NCBI RefSeq assembly: GCF_012184385.1
Contig: NZ_VSRL01000014.1
Coordinates: 1-64,000, forward strand
Direction: 5' to 3'
DNA from: Lentzea indica
Lineage (GTDB): Bacteria; Actinomycetota; Actinomycetes; Mycobacteriales; Pseudonocardiaceae
DNA: 64,000 nt
The position numbers were made by a program, and so were the translations under genes. The notes below the pieces were generated by a model. That model saw only the letters and a list, made by a program, of their open reading frames with translations, was not told where the DNA came from and made no database searches. Below, one piece after another: positions 56,579 to 64,000 of the stretch (positions are counted from its first letter, which is position 1; every line of letters starts with the position of its first letter).

Positions 56579-57331
56579 GTGCGCTCACCCGTCTGGCTGG
56601 TCCTCGTCGCGGTCTTGGCCGCCTGCTCGACGCCGCAAGAAACAAAACCGCAGGTAGAAGTACTGCAAAAGATCCCGCACGACACGTCGGCGTTCACCCA
56701 GGGGTTGGAACTGGTCGACGGTGTCCTCTACGAGGGCACCGGTCTGGAGGGCCAGTCGACGATGCGCGCGCTCGATCCGTCGAGCGGCAACGTCCAGAAG
56801 AAGGTCGATCTTCCTCCGGACTTCTTCGGCGAGGGCATCACGGTCGTCGGCGACACCATCTGGCAGATCACGTGGCGCAACGGCGTGGCGATCGAACGTG
56901 ACCGCAAGACGCTGAACGAGGTCCGCCGCGTGAACTACGACGGCGAGGGCTGGGGCATCTGCGACGACGGTCAGCGCCTGATCATGAGCGACGGCAGCGC
57001 GAAGCTGACCTTCCGCGATCCGAAGTCGTTCAAGGAAACCGGAAGTGTGCAGGTCACCCGCGGCGGCAAGCCTCTCGAGCAGCTGAACGAACTGGAGTGC
57101 GTCGCCGGCAAGGTCTGGGCGAACGTGTGGAAGACCGACGAGATCGTCCGCATCGACCCCGCCAACGGCCAGGTGATCAACACCTACGACCTGGCGTCGC
57201 TGAAGCCCTCCGGCGACGTGGACGTGCTCAACGGCATCGCGCACGTCCCCGGGACCAACGAGTTCCTGGTCACAGGCAAGAACTGGCCGACCATCTTCCG
57301 AGTGAGGTTCAACGGAATGGGGCAGGATTGA
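56579..57331 (+). CDS. Glutaminyl-peptide cyclotransferase (lipoprotein)
   Basis: 250 residues from the preferred GTG at 56579. The signal is VRSPVWLVLVAVLAACS, with lipobox LAAC. The mature protein has repeated blades (FTQGLELVDGVLYEGTG, GEGITVVGDTIWQITWR, LNELECVAGKVWANVW, LNGIAHVPGTNEFLVTGKNWP), the five-bladed beta-propeller of plant-type glutamine cyclotransferases, which cyclise N-terminal Gln to pyroglutamate. An upstream GTG (56531) is possible but gives a poorer signal. Confidence 0.85.
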   Translation: MRSPVWLVLVAVLAACSTPQETKPQVEVLQKIPHDTSAFTQGLELVDGVLYEGTGLEGQSTMRALDPSSGNVQKKVDLPPDFFGEGITVVGDTIWQITWRNGVAIERDRKTLNEVRRVNYDGEGWGICDDGQRLIMSDGSAKLTFRDPKSFKETGSVQVTRGGKPLEQLNELECVAGKVWANVWKTDEIVRIDPANGQVINTYDLASLKPSGDVDVLNGIAHVPGTNEFLVTGKNWPTIFRVRFNGMGQD

Positions 57332-57335
57332 GGGT

Positions 57336-58850
57336 GTGACGGGCGACCGCGGGTGGAGTGACGAACCGGCTCCGAAGCGCTACCCGTGGCAGGACGACGA
57401 GTACCAGCCGCGGCAGCGTCCTCGCACCACGTCCGAACACGGTTTCCAGGCTCCGCCACGCCGTCCCCGGGACAAGCCGCAGAACACCCGCCCGCTGCCG
57501 AACCAGGATCAGCAGACCACCCCGACGCCCAAGCCGCCGAAGAAGCTCACGGTCACGCGCGTCGCGTGGTTCCGCAGCAAGCAGATCTCGCAGCAGGCGG
57601 TCGCGGCGTTCCGGCGCGCGGCCCACGCCGACGGCGCCAAGAAGTCCGGAATGGCCTCTGTCACCTACGCGGTGATGATGAACTACGCCGCCGACGCGGC
57701 GATGGCCGTGGCGCTGGCGAACACCCTGTTCTTCTCGGCGGCGTCAGCGGAGTCCAAGACCAAGGTCGCGCTGTACCTGCTGATCACGGTCGCACCGTTC
57801 GCGTTGATCGCACCGGTGATCGGCCCGTTGCTGGACAGGATCCAACGGGGACGGCGGCTCGCGCTGGCCGCGTCCTGCGTGCTGCGGATCGTGCTGGCGA
57901 TCGTGATGGCGCTGAACTTCGACAACTGGCTGCTGTACCCGGCCGCGCTGGGCAGCATGGTGCTCAGCAAGTCGTTCACCGTTCTCAAGTCCGCGATCAC
58001 CCCGCGTGTGCTGCCGCCGGAGATCACGCTGTCCAAGACCAACGCCCGCATGACGGTCTTCGGTCTCGCGGCGGGCGCGGTGTTCGGTGCGTTCGCCGCG
58101 GGCTTCGCGAAGCTCTTCGGCTCACCGGGCGCGCTGTGGTTCACCGCGGTGCTCTGCCTCGTGAACGCGGTCGTCTGCATGCGCATCCCGTCGTGGGTCG
58201 AGGTGACCGAGGGCGAGGTGCCGGCGACGCTCACGCCGAGGCCCGCCAAGCAACGCGTGTCGCGGCACATCGTGGTCGCGTTGTGGGGCAACGGTTCCAT
58301 CCGGATGCTGACCGGGTTCCTGACGCTCTTCGCGGCTTTCGTGGTCCGTGCGCAGACCGAGGGTGACGCGGTCCAGCAGCTCCTGCTGCTCGGTGTGATC
58401 GCCGCTGCCGCGGGTGCGGGGAGCTTCCTCGGCAACGCCATCGGCGCGCGCCAGCACTTCGGCAAGCCGGACGAGGTGGTTCTCGCCTGCGTGGGCACGG
58501 CGCTCGGTGCCACGATCGTCGCCGCGGCACTCCCCGGCCTGGTCACCGCCGCCATCGTCGGTCTGCTGGGAGCAACGGCGTCATCGCTCGCCAAGGTCAG
58601 CCTGGACGCGGTGATCCAGGACGACCTGCCGGAGGAGTCGCGCGCGTCCGCGTTCGGCCGTTCCGAGACGGTCCTGCAGCTCGCATGGGTCTTCGGCGGT
58701 GCGCTCGGCGTGCTGCTGCCCGCGACGTTCTGGGTCGGGTTCCTGGTGCTGTCCGTGCTGCTCGCGCTCGGCCTCACGCAGACCTGGATGTACCGCAACG
58801 GCACCTCGTTGCACAGGCTCGTCCGCAGGCCCACTCCGGCAACCCCGTAG
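57336..58850 (+). CDS. Multi-pass membrane protein, MFS-like (Rv0876c type)
   Basis: 504 residues. A long Pro/Gln-rich cytoplasmic N-terminus (residues ~1-75) precedes about 12 membrane segments, including MASVTYAVMMNYAADAAMAVALANTLFF and VALYLLITVAPFALIAPVIG. This layout matches the conserved mycobacterial MFS-like protein that I recall as Rv0876c. It follows the cyclotransferase gene by 4 bp. The transported substrate is unknown. Confidence 0.88.
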   Translation: MTGDRGWSDEPAPKRYPWQDDEYQPRQRPRTTSEHGFQAPPRRPRDKPQNTRPLPNQDQQTTPTPKPPKKLTVTRVAWFRSKQISQQAVAAFRRAAHADGAKKSGMASVTYAVMMNYAADAAMAVALANTLFFSAASAESKTKVALYLLITVAPFALIAPVIGPLLDRIQRGRRLALAASCVLRIVLAIVMALNFDNWLLYPAALGSMVLSKSFTVLKSAITPRVLPPEITLSKTNARMTVFGLAAGAVFGAFAAGFAKLFGSPGALWFTAVLCLVNAVVCMRIPSWVEVTEGEVPATLTPRPAKQRVSRHIVVALWGNGSIRMLTGFLTLFAAFVVRAQTEGDAVQQLLLLGVIAAAAGAGSFLGNAIGARQHFGKPDEVVLACVGTALGATIVAAALPGLVTAAIVGLLGATASSLAKVSLDAVIQDDLPEESRASAFGRSETVLQLAWVFGGALGVLLPATFWVGFLVLSVLLALGLTQTWMYRNGTSLHRLVRRPTPATP

Positions 58851-58860
58851 GCTGCCTGAC
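58848..58860 (+). promoter_or_regulatory. Leaderless-type promoter for the DUF2771 gene
   Basis: TAGGCT (58848-58853) fits TANNNT, followed by 7 nt before the GTG at 58861. It overlaps the stop of the upstream gene, so an internal promoter within the operon is possible. Confidence 0.4.
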
Positions 58861-59316
58861 GTGCGTCGACTTGCTTCTGTTCTGGCCGCCAGCGTTCTCG
58901 TGCTGACGGGGTGTGCGCTGCCCCGCCACTACCCCGAGGTCACGTTCTACGCGAACGGCAAGACCATCCGGGTCGAGCCGGCGGTCTACTGCGACATCGA
59001 AGGCGAGAACTGCGCGGAGCAGACCAAACCCGCGAAGCTCAGGGTCCCCGCCGGCAAGGTCGTGCAGATCTCGGTGGACGGCCAGCTAGCGGACGGCATC
59101 TGGGAGGCCGTGTTCCTCTACAGGGACACGGAGGGCAGGGAACAGACCACGGGCACCGGCCTGCTGGGCAAGGGCGAGAACTTCACCTACACCCTCTCCC
59201 TGCCGAACAAGACCGACCAGCTGCTGGGGATCGAGATCCACGAGGCGGCCGCGGCCGTTCTCGAAACCGGTCAGCCGCTCCTTCGCGGCTACTGGGCGGT
59301 CGAGGTCACCAGCTGA
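58861..59316 (+). CDS. DUF2771 lipoprotein
   Basis: 151 residues from GTG. Signal VRRLASVLAASVLVLTGC with lipobox LTGC near residue 18. The mature part has AVYCDIEGENCAEQTKPAKLRVPAG (two Cys 7 apart), consistent with the actinobacterial DUF2771 family. The start falls 7 nt after a TAGGCT box. It ends exactly where the convergent HD gene ends (stops abut). Function unknown. Confidence 0.85.
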   Translation: MRRLASVLAASVLVLTGCALPRHYPEVTFYANGKTIRVEPAVYCDIEGENCAEQTKPAKLRVPAGKVVQISVDGQLADGIWEAVFLYRDTEGREQTTGTGLLGKGENFTYTLSLPNKTDQLLGIEIHEAAAAVLETGQPLLRGYWAVEVTS

Positions 59317-59901
59317 TCATCGCTTGCCGAAGGCTTCCCACCACTCGCTGGGCACGATCCTCAGTGCCGAGTCGAGCAGCGCCTTGCCGGTGTCGGTGAC
59401 CACCGACGCCTGCATGGTCTGGATGAAGCGCTCCATCTTCGTGATCCCCGCGGCCTGGTATTCCCTGGCCTGCAGCAGGAGTTCGAGCTTGTCCGCGTCA
59501 CGCGAGCAGCGCGCCTCAGGCGTGTGGTCGTCGCCCTTCGCGGACTCGTGCTCGGCGACGAGCGCCTCGATGTGCGCGGCCAGCGGCGCGGGCAGGTGCT
59601 GGACCTGCTCTCGCGCCACCTCTTCCGGCGGCATCTTCACGTCGACGTAGAGCTTGCCGACGTACGGGATGTCGCCGATCCGTGTCTCCGGCACGTCGTG
59701 GAACAGCCCGAGCGTCGCCGCCCTGTCCGCGTTCGCACCCTCCTGAACGGCGATCGCGTACGCCAGAACGCCCACCCGGAACGAGTGGGCGGCCACCGAC
59801 TCGGGGTTCTGCACCCCGGCGAACAGCCACCCCGCTCTGGGCAGGCGCTTGAGCTGGCCGACCTCGTAGACGAACTCGACGATGCGATCCGCGTCAGACA
59901 T
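59317..59901 (-). CDS. HD-domain hydrolase (YfbR-like)
   Basis: 194 residues. HD motifs are ESVAAHSFRVGVLAYAIA (first His), LGLFHDVPETRIGD (HD pair) and CSRDADKLELLLQAREY (distal Asp), the pattern of metal-dependent 5'-nucleotidase-type HD proteins. It probably hydrolyses deoxynucleoside monophosphates; unproven. It shares the conserved order with the Csp-like gene upstream. Confidence 0.87.
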   Translation of the reverse strand: MSDADRIVEFVYEVGQLKRLPRAGWLFAGVQNPESVAAHSFRVGVLAYAIAVQEGANADRAATLGLFHDVPETRIGDIPYVGKLYVDVKMPPEEVAREQVQHLPAPLAAHIEALVAEHESAKGDDHTPEARCSRDADKLELLLQAREYQAAGITKMERFIQTMQASVVTDTGKALLDSALRIVPSEWWEAFGKR

Positions 59902-59914
59902 GAAGCCGATCTTT

Positions 59915-60304
59915 TTACGGATCGAGGTCCCGCGCCACCGCCCGGACGACCTCGGCGACGAGCTTCATGGTCTTCTTGTCGGACGGGTAGCGGCCGCGGC
60001 GCAGGTCGGGCTGCACCTTGTTCTCCAGCAGCTTGATCATGTCCTCGATCAGGCCGTGCAGCTCCTCCGCGGGACGGCGACGCGCCTCCGCGACGGACGG
60101 CGCCGGGTCGACCAGGCGCACGGACAGCGCCTGCGGCCCGCGGCGGCCCTCCGCCATGCCGAACTCGATGCGCTGGCCGGCTTTGAGGCCGTCGACGCCG
60201 GGCGGCAACGCGGATTTGCGGACGTAGACGTCCTCGCCACCGTCCTGGGTGACGAACCCGAAGCCCTTCTCCGTGTCGTACCACTTGACCTTGCCGGTCG
60301 GCAC
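59915..60304 (-). CDS. CspB-like cold-shock domain protein with C-terminal extension
   Basis: 129 residues. The preferred GTG at 60304 gives the family start [20 protein letters not shown], with RNP motifs KGFGFVTQ and [11 protein letters not shown]-terminal ~60-residue helical extension ([27 protein letters not shown] and [14 protein letters not shown]) distinguishes it from 67-residue Csp proteins; mycobacterial CspB has the same tail as I recall it. It should bind RNA or ssDNA. Confidence 0.9.
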   Translation of the reverse strand: MPTGKVKWYDTEKGFGFVTQDGGEDVYVRKSALPPGVDGLKAGQRIEFGMAEGRRGPQALSVRLVDPAPSVAEARRRPAEELHGLIEDMIKLLENKVQPDLRRGRYPSDKKTMKLVAEVVRAVARDLDP

Positions 60305-60415
60305 TGCGCTCACCATTCCCTTGCTTCTGCACAACGAACGCGCCCCAGGCCCACCCGAGACGCGTCTCACCAGAGTAGCCAGAACACCAGGGGGAAGGCA
60401 CCTCCGTTAGGGCAT

Positions 60416-60427
60416 TACCCTGCTCGT
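60416..60427 (+). promoter_or_regulatory. Leaderless-type promoter for the 67-residue membrane protein
   Basis: TACCCT (60416-60421) fits TANNNT with 6 nt to the ATG at 60428. Confidence 0.4.
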
Positions 60428-60631
60428 ATGACCGTTCCGAAGTTGATGCCGCTGGCCATCGGCCTGTTCGCCGTCGGTGTACTGGCGATCATCACGGTCT
60501 TCGTGCTCTTCGCCACTGGCCACAGCGACCTGCCCGTGTGGCTGAACGTGATCGCGACCTACCTGCCGGCCGCCGGGCTGGGGCTCGGGATCATCGCGGT
60601 GGTCAGGAAATCACGCCAGAAGAAGTCCTGA
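60428..60631 (+). CDS. Small membrane protein
   Basis: 67 residues with two hydrophobic segments, LMPLAIGLFAVGVLAIITVFVLF and LNVIATYLPAAGLGLGIIAVV, and a basic tail (RKSRQKKS). It is conserved in position next to the Csp-like gene. It overlaps the 3' end of the HAD gene by 29 bp. No specific function assigned. Confidence 0.7.
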   Translation: MTVPKLMPLAIGLFAVGVLAIITVFVLFATGHSDLPVWLNVIATYLPAAGLGLGIIAVVRKSRQKKS

Positions 60632-61220
60632 GCCACTCCGGGAACTCCCGCAGGTCCTCCAGGACGACGGCGGCACCCGCCTCGGCCAGCTCAGAGCGCG
60701 AACAGGGCCCGGTGACCACGCCGACGCCCAGCGCTCCGGCAGCCGCTGCGCCACGCATGTCCCCGATGTGATCGCCCACGTAGATCGCGGCGCCGTGCAG
60801 CTTGAGCGACTCGGCCTTGCCCGTCGACCACAGTTCGCCGTAGAGGTGGTCGACCTCCCAGCCCATCGCTTCGAGGTGCAGCGCGGCGTTCTTGCGGTAC
60901 TTCCCGGTCACGACCATGGTCTGGCCACCCAGCTCCCGCACGCACTGCAGGGCCGCCGCGGCACCGGGTAGCGCGACCGTCGCGGGGATCACGACGTCCG
61001 GGTACAGCGCGCGGAAGAGCGAGACCATGTCCGGAATCTCTTCCTCCGGAACGCCCATCTCGCGGTAGACCATGTCGAGGGGCGGGCCGAGGTTCGAGGC
61101 GAACTGGTCGCCGTCCAGCTCATGGCCGGTGCGGGCGCCCACCTCGTTCAGCACGGCCGCCATGCCCGGTCGCGGGTCGATGAGTGTCATGTCCAGGTCG
61201 AAACCCACGGTGAAAGGCAC
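60603..61220 (-). CDS. HAD-superfamily phosphatase
   Basis: 205 residues. HAD motif I is FDLDMTLIDPRPG (D-x-D-x-T), motif II is MVVTGKYR, the motif III Lys lies near GKAESLKL and motif IV is AIYVGDHIGDMRGA. The cap helix between residues ~20 and ~70 suggests a phosphoglycolate-type (Gph-like) enzyme. Divergent from a TetR gene across a 52-bp gap. Confidence 0.9.
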   Translation of the reverse strand: MPFTVGFDLDMTLIDPRPGMAAVLNEVGARTGHELDGDQFASNLGPPLDMVYREMGVPEEEIPDMVSLFRALYPDVVIPATVALPGAAAALQCVRELGGQTMVVTGKYRKNAALHLEAMGWEVDHLYGELWSTGKAESLKLHGAAIYVGDHIGDMRGAAAAGALGVGVVTGPCSRSELAEAGAAVVLEDLREFPEWLRTSSGVIS

Positions 61221-61272
61221 AGAACCTCACTCTACGTCTATACAAAACGCGTAACTGTGTAAAGCTGACTGG

Positions 61273-61815
61273 GTGAGCGACATCACTGAGCTCTTATTGG
61301 ACGCGGCTGCCGATCTCTTGGCCGCCCACGGGTTCCACGGGCTGCGCATGATCGAGGTCGCCAGTCGCGCCGGGGTGAGCAGACAGACCGTCTACAACGA
61401 GTTCGGCAACAAGGAGGGGCTCGTCCAGGCCGTCGCGGCCCACCGGACGGAGGAGTACCTCTCCGGGATCGTGACCCGGCTGAGGCAGGACCCCGACCCG
61501 TGGCAGGCGATGCGGTCGGCGTTCCGCTTCACCTTCGAGCAGACCGAGAAGGACCGGCTGGTCTCCGCCGTGCTGACCGGGCAGGACGCGGAAGATCTGC
61601 TGCCGTTCCTCACGATTCGCGGCCATCCCGTGCTGTTCCAGGCGACCGAGGTCGTCGAGCGGCACCTCAGCGAGCACTTTCCCGGCAGGCACGTGCGACT
61701 CACGGCCGAAACGACCGTGCGCCTCGCGTTGAGCCATCTGTTGATGCCGAGCGGCGACCTCGACAGCGCGATCGACGCCGTCGTCACGGTCGCCCGAGCG
61801 ACGATGGAGGCGTGA
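61273..61815 (+). CDS. TetR-family regulator
   Basis: 180 residues from GTG. The helix-turn-helix reads AADLLAAHGFHGLRMIEVASRAGVSRQTVYNEFGNKEGLV. The C-terminal domain is the usual helical ligand/dimer region. It precedes mntH by 55 bp, with a 39-bp dyad (61826-61864) between them that could be its operator. Confidence 0.9.
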   Translation: MSDITELLLDAAADLLAAHGFHGLRMIEVASRAGVSRQTVYNEFGNKEGLVQAVAAHRTEEYLSGIVTRLRQDPDPWQAMRSAFRFTFEQTEKDRLVSAVLTGQDAEDLLPFLTIRGHPVLFQATEVVERHLSEHFPGRHVRLTAETTVRLALSHLLMPSGDLDSAIDAVVTVARATMEA

Positions 61816-61825
61816 CGACGTAGGC

Positions 61826-61864
61826 ACACCCCCTTGTTGCAATAATGTGGCAACAAGGGGGTGT
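61826..61864. promoter_or_regulatory. 15-bp perfect inverted repeat upstream of mntH
   Basis: ACACCCCCTTGTTGC (61826-61840) and GCAACAAGGGGGTGT (61850-61864) are perfectly complementary around a 9-nt loop. The loop and right arm hold a -10-like TAATGT (61843-61848) and the AAGGGGG ribosome site of mntH. It may be an operator or a hairpin that hides the ribosome site. Confidence 0.6.
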
Positions 61865-61870
61865 CCGAGG

Positions 61871-63076
61871 GTGGTCGCAGTCAGCACGCGGATTCGCACG
61901 GGTGCGGCGTTGCTCGGTCCGGCGTTCGTCGCCGCGATCGCGTACGTCGATCCCGGCAACGTGGCCACCAACACCGCGGCCGGCGCCCGCTACGGGTACC
62001 TGCTGGTCTGGGTGCTCGTCGTGGCGAACGTCATTGCGGGGCTCGTGCAGTACCTGTCGGCGAAGCTCGGCCTGGTCACCAGGCAGTCGTTGCCGGAGGC
62101 GGTGCGTGATCACCTGCCTCGTCCGGTGCGGCTGGCCTACTGGGGCCAGGCCGAGGTCGTCGCGATGGCCACCGATCTGGCCGAGGTGCTCGGCGGTGCC
62201 ATCGCCCTCGCCCTGCTCTTCGATCTTCCGCTGCTGCTCGGTGGCGTGATCACCGGTGTCGTGTCGACGGTGTTGCTGCTGGTGCAGGACAAGCGCGGGC
62301 AGAAGCCGTTCGAGCGCGTGATCACCACGATGCTGGTCGTGATCGCGGTCGGGTTCATGGCGGGGCTCTTCGTGTCGCCGCCGTCCGTTTCCGGGGCTGC
62401 TTCGGGTTTGGTGCCGCGGTTCGACGGTGCGGACAGCGTGTTGCTCGCTGCAGGCATGCTCGGCGCGACCGTCATGCCGCACGCGGTCTACCTGCACTCC
62501 GCTCTGGCTCGGGACCGGCACGGCAGGAACCCTTCTGTGCTCGGTGCGACGAAGGTCGACGTCGTGGTCGCGATGGTGCTGGCTGGTGCGGTGAACATGG
62601 CCATGCTGCTGCTCGCGGCTTCTGCTTTGCAGGGCACTTCCGGCGTCGACACGCTCGAAGGGGCGCACGCGGCGGTCTCGGCTCAGCTGGGCGGCGGGAT
62701 CGCGCTGCTGTTCGCGCTGGGTCTGCTCGCGTCCGGATTCGCTTCCACCGCAGTCGGTTGTTACGCCGGCGCGGTCGTGATGGACGGGCTGCTGCGGGTG
62801 CGGATCCCGTTGCTCGCGCGCCGGTTGATCACGTTGGTCCCGGCGCTGGCGATCCTGGCGGTCGGGGTCGATCCGACGTTCGCACTGGTGCTGTCGCAGG
62901 TCGTGCTGTCGTTCGGCATCCCGTTCGCACTGGTGCCTTTGGTGTGGCTGACTGCGCGCCGGTCCGTGATGGGCTCTTTCGCGAACCGGCGCTCGGTCAC
63001 CCTTGCCGCGTCCGCCGTGGCGTTCGCGGTGGTCGTGCTGAACGTGGCGTTGATCTACCTGACGATGTCCGCGTAG
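61871..63076 (+). CDS. mntH: Nramp-family divalent metal transporter
   Basis: 401 residues. GPAFVAAIAYVDPGNVATN (the D-P-G-N motif of helix 1) and MPHAVYLHSAL (the M-P-H motif of helix 6) are Nramp signatures. About 11 hydrophobic segments. It imports Mn(II), possibly Fe(II), with protons. I chose the GTG at 61871, because GGGGG lies 9 nt upstream; an earlier GTG (61847) would sit inside the palindrome. Confidence 0.9.
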   Translation: MVAVSTRIRTGAALLGPAFVAAIAYVDPGNVATNTAAGARYGYLLVWVLVVANVIAGLVQYLSAKLGLVTRQSLPEAVRDHLPRPVRLAYWGQAEVVAMATDLAEVLGGAIALALLFDLPLLLGGVITGVVSTVLLLVQDKRGQKPFERVITTMLVVIAVGFMAGLFVSPPSVSGAASGLVPRFDGADSVLLAAGMLGATVMPHAVYLHSALARDRHGRNPSVLGATKVDVVVAMVLAGAVNMAMLLLAASALQGTSGVDTLEGAHAAVSAQLGGGIALLFALGLLASGFASTAVGCYAGAVVMDGLLRVRIPLLARRLITLVPALAILAVGVDPTFALVLSQVVLSFGIPFALVPLVWLTARRSVMGSFANRRSVTLAASAVAFAVVVLNVALIYLTMSA

Positions 63077-64000
63077 TTCACCCCGAGCTGGTTCAGCGCG
63101 TCTTCCAGCGTGCGCATGATCTCCAGGGTGTTCTGCCAGGTGATCGACGGGCTCTCCGTCAGGCCGCTGGCGACGCACTTCTCGACCGCGCGGATCTGGT
63201 GCGTGTAGCCCTCGTTCTCAATGGTGTGCTCGACGCCGTTGATGGTGGCTTTCGTCGCGTTGAACATCGGGTCGGCGATCTTGATGGCGCCTTCGGTGCC
63301 GACGATCTCCGCTTCGCAGCCGATGTTCGCGACGAGCGAGCAGCTCAGCAGGGCGTGTGCGCCACCGGGGTATCCGAGCAGCAGACCGGCATCGGAGTCC
63401 ACATCGGACGGTGCCTTGCCGCCCCATGCCCTGACCTCCAGGGGAACACCGAGCAGCATGTGCGTGAGCGCGACCGGGTAGACGCCGAGGTCGAGCAGCG
63501 CGCCACCGCCTGCCTCCTTCGCCCAGAGCCGATCGTTCGCGTCGAAGGCGTGCGCGAAGCCGAAGGACGCGCGGATGAAGCGGATCTCCCCGATCTCACC
63601 GTCACGCACGGCCTCGTGGACCTTGCGGATCAACGGGTTGAACCGGGTCCACATGGCTTCCATCAGGAAGAGGTTCTTCGACCTCGCCCGTTCGATCATC
63701 TCTTCCGCGTCCGCGACCGTGAGCGCGAAGGCCTTCTCGCACAGCACGTGCTTACCGGCGTTGAGCGCGGCGAGCGTGACCTCCTTGTGCTGGCCGTGCG
63801 GCGTGGCGACGTAGACGACGTCGACGTCGGGATCCGCGAGCAGGTCGTGGTAGTCGCCGTACGCGCGCTCGATGCCGAAACGCTCGGCAAACGCATGCGC
63901 CCTGCTCTTGTCGCGGGAGGACACCGCGAGAACCGTGACGCCCTCGACTTTCAGCATGTCGGCGGTCACGGCTTGCGCGATCCCGCCCGTTGCGATCACT
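63055..64000 (-). CDS. Gfo/Idh/MocA-family oxidoreductase, 5' end missing
   Basis: The first residues seen are VIATGGIAQAVTADML (Rossmann loop), so the true start lies beyond the right edge. The protein has VAVSSRDKSRAHAFAERFG, VVYVATPHGQHKE, HVLCEKAFALTVADAEEM (EKP-like motif) and a C-terminal catalytic half with GGALLDLGVYPVAL. It is an NAD(P)-dependent sugar or inositol-type dehydrogenase; the substrate is unknown. Its stop overlaps the mntH stop by 22 bp (convergent). Confidence 0.9.
   Translation of the reverse strand, partial: VIATGGIAQAVTADMLKVEGVTVLAVSSRDKSRAHAFAERFGIERAYGDYHDLLADPDVDVVYVATPHGQHKEVTLAALNAGKHVLCEKAFALTVADAEEMIERARSKNLFLMEAMWTRFNPLIRKVHEAVRDGEIGEIRFIRASFGFAHAFDANDRLWAKEAGGGALLDLGVYPVALTHMLLGVPLEVRAWGGKAPSDVDSDAGLLLGYPGGAHALLSCSLVANIGCEAEIVGTEGAIKIADPMFNATKATINGVEHTIENEGYTHQIRAVEKCVASGLTESPSITWQNTLEIMRTLEDALNQLGVNYADIVR

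Overview
The window is a high-GC, densely coded actinobacterial chromosome segment. GTG starts and 4-base ATGA/GTGA gene overlaps are common. The gene set (SepH, DUF2537, DUF2530, DUF3027, DUF2771, a long CspB-type protein, EspC-like and WXG-type proteins, actinobacterial urease order without ureE) suggests a member of the Pseudonocardiales. A Lentzea or Saccharothrix-like organism is my guess; the genus is inference. No rRNA, tRNA, CRISPR array, transposase or phage gene was seen. The backbone resembles, from memory, the conserved mycobacterial region around serC, sepH, the SpoU methyltransferase, the MarR gene and cspB.

Layout. 1-1777 (minus) is a type VII secretion-associated cassette (truncated WXG-like protein, EspC-like protein, YbaB-like protein). 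1906-3992 is an ABC-2 exporter. 4167-8438 holds citrate synthase, a PfkB sugar kinase, and a TetR regulator divergent from an acyl-CoA dehydrogenase across a strong dyad operator. 8416-16055 holds an amidohydrolase, an epimerase, a coupled MBL hydrolase and ATPase pair, an APC permease, a lipoprotein and an MFS exporter. 16115-19185 holds asnB and pdxH. 19341-23551 is the urease operon ureABCFGD (minus). 23696-26960 is an ABC-2 exporter with a NarL-type two-component system. 27088-28215 is serC with a strong terminator. 28276-33478 is a MacB-like export cassette with its own lipoprotein, divergent from an OmpR-type two-component system. 33580-36399 holds sepH and a run of small membrane proteins. 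36514-40119 is a heterodimeric ABC exporter behind a MerR-like promoter. 40258-47526 holds DUF2537, a SpoU methyltransferase, a GCS2-type ligase, two degenerate transpeptidase-like proteins and an ABC-F protein. 47618-52644 holds sodA, a FetB-like permease, DUF2530, a purine permease, and a MarR regulator with an MFS transporter. 53022-60631 is the conserved block of a GHKL ATPase, DUF3027, glutaminyl cyclase, MFS, DUF2771, HD hydrolase, Csp-like protein and a small membrane protein. 60603-64000 holds a HAD phosphatase, a TetR regulator, an Nramp transporter and a truncated Gfo/Idh oxidoreductase.

Two window-wide patterns stand out. First, a modular non-coding element occurs three times (9698-10049, 18162-18417, 52671-52890). 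Each copy lies just downstream of a minus-strand gene and in the same orientation. Each has a 36-nt nearly invariant core, a hairpin with compensatory changes, and GCGAAGGCGCAGCCGAGC-type repeats. Second, eight otherwise intact genes carry one or two single-base frameshifts, mostly beside short G or C runs. This looks more like consensus error than pseudogenisation, so I annotate them as full-length genes and give the break positions.

Candidates for undescribed biology are the dispersed element, the tandem transpeptidase-like proteins with eroded catalytic motifs, the translationally coupled GHKL ATPase and DUF3027 pair, the small membrane proteins with a paired-cysteine loop, and an iron-box-like sequence at the 3' end of the FetB-like gene.
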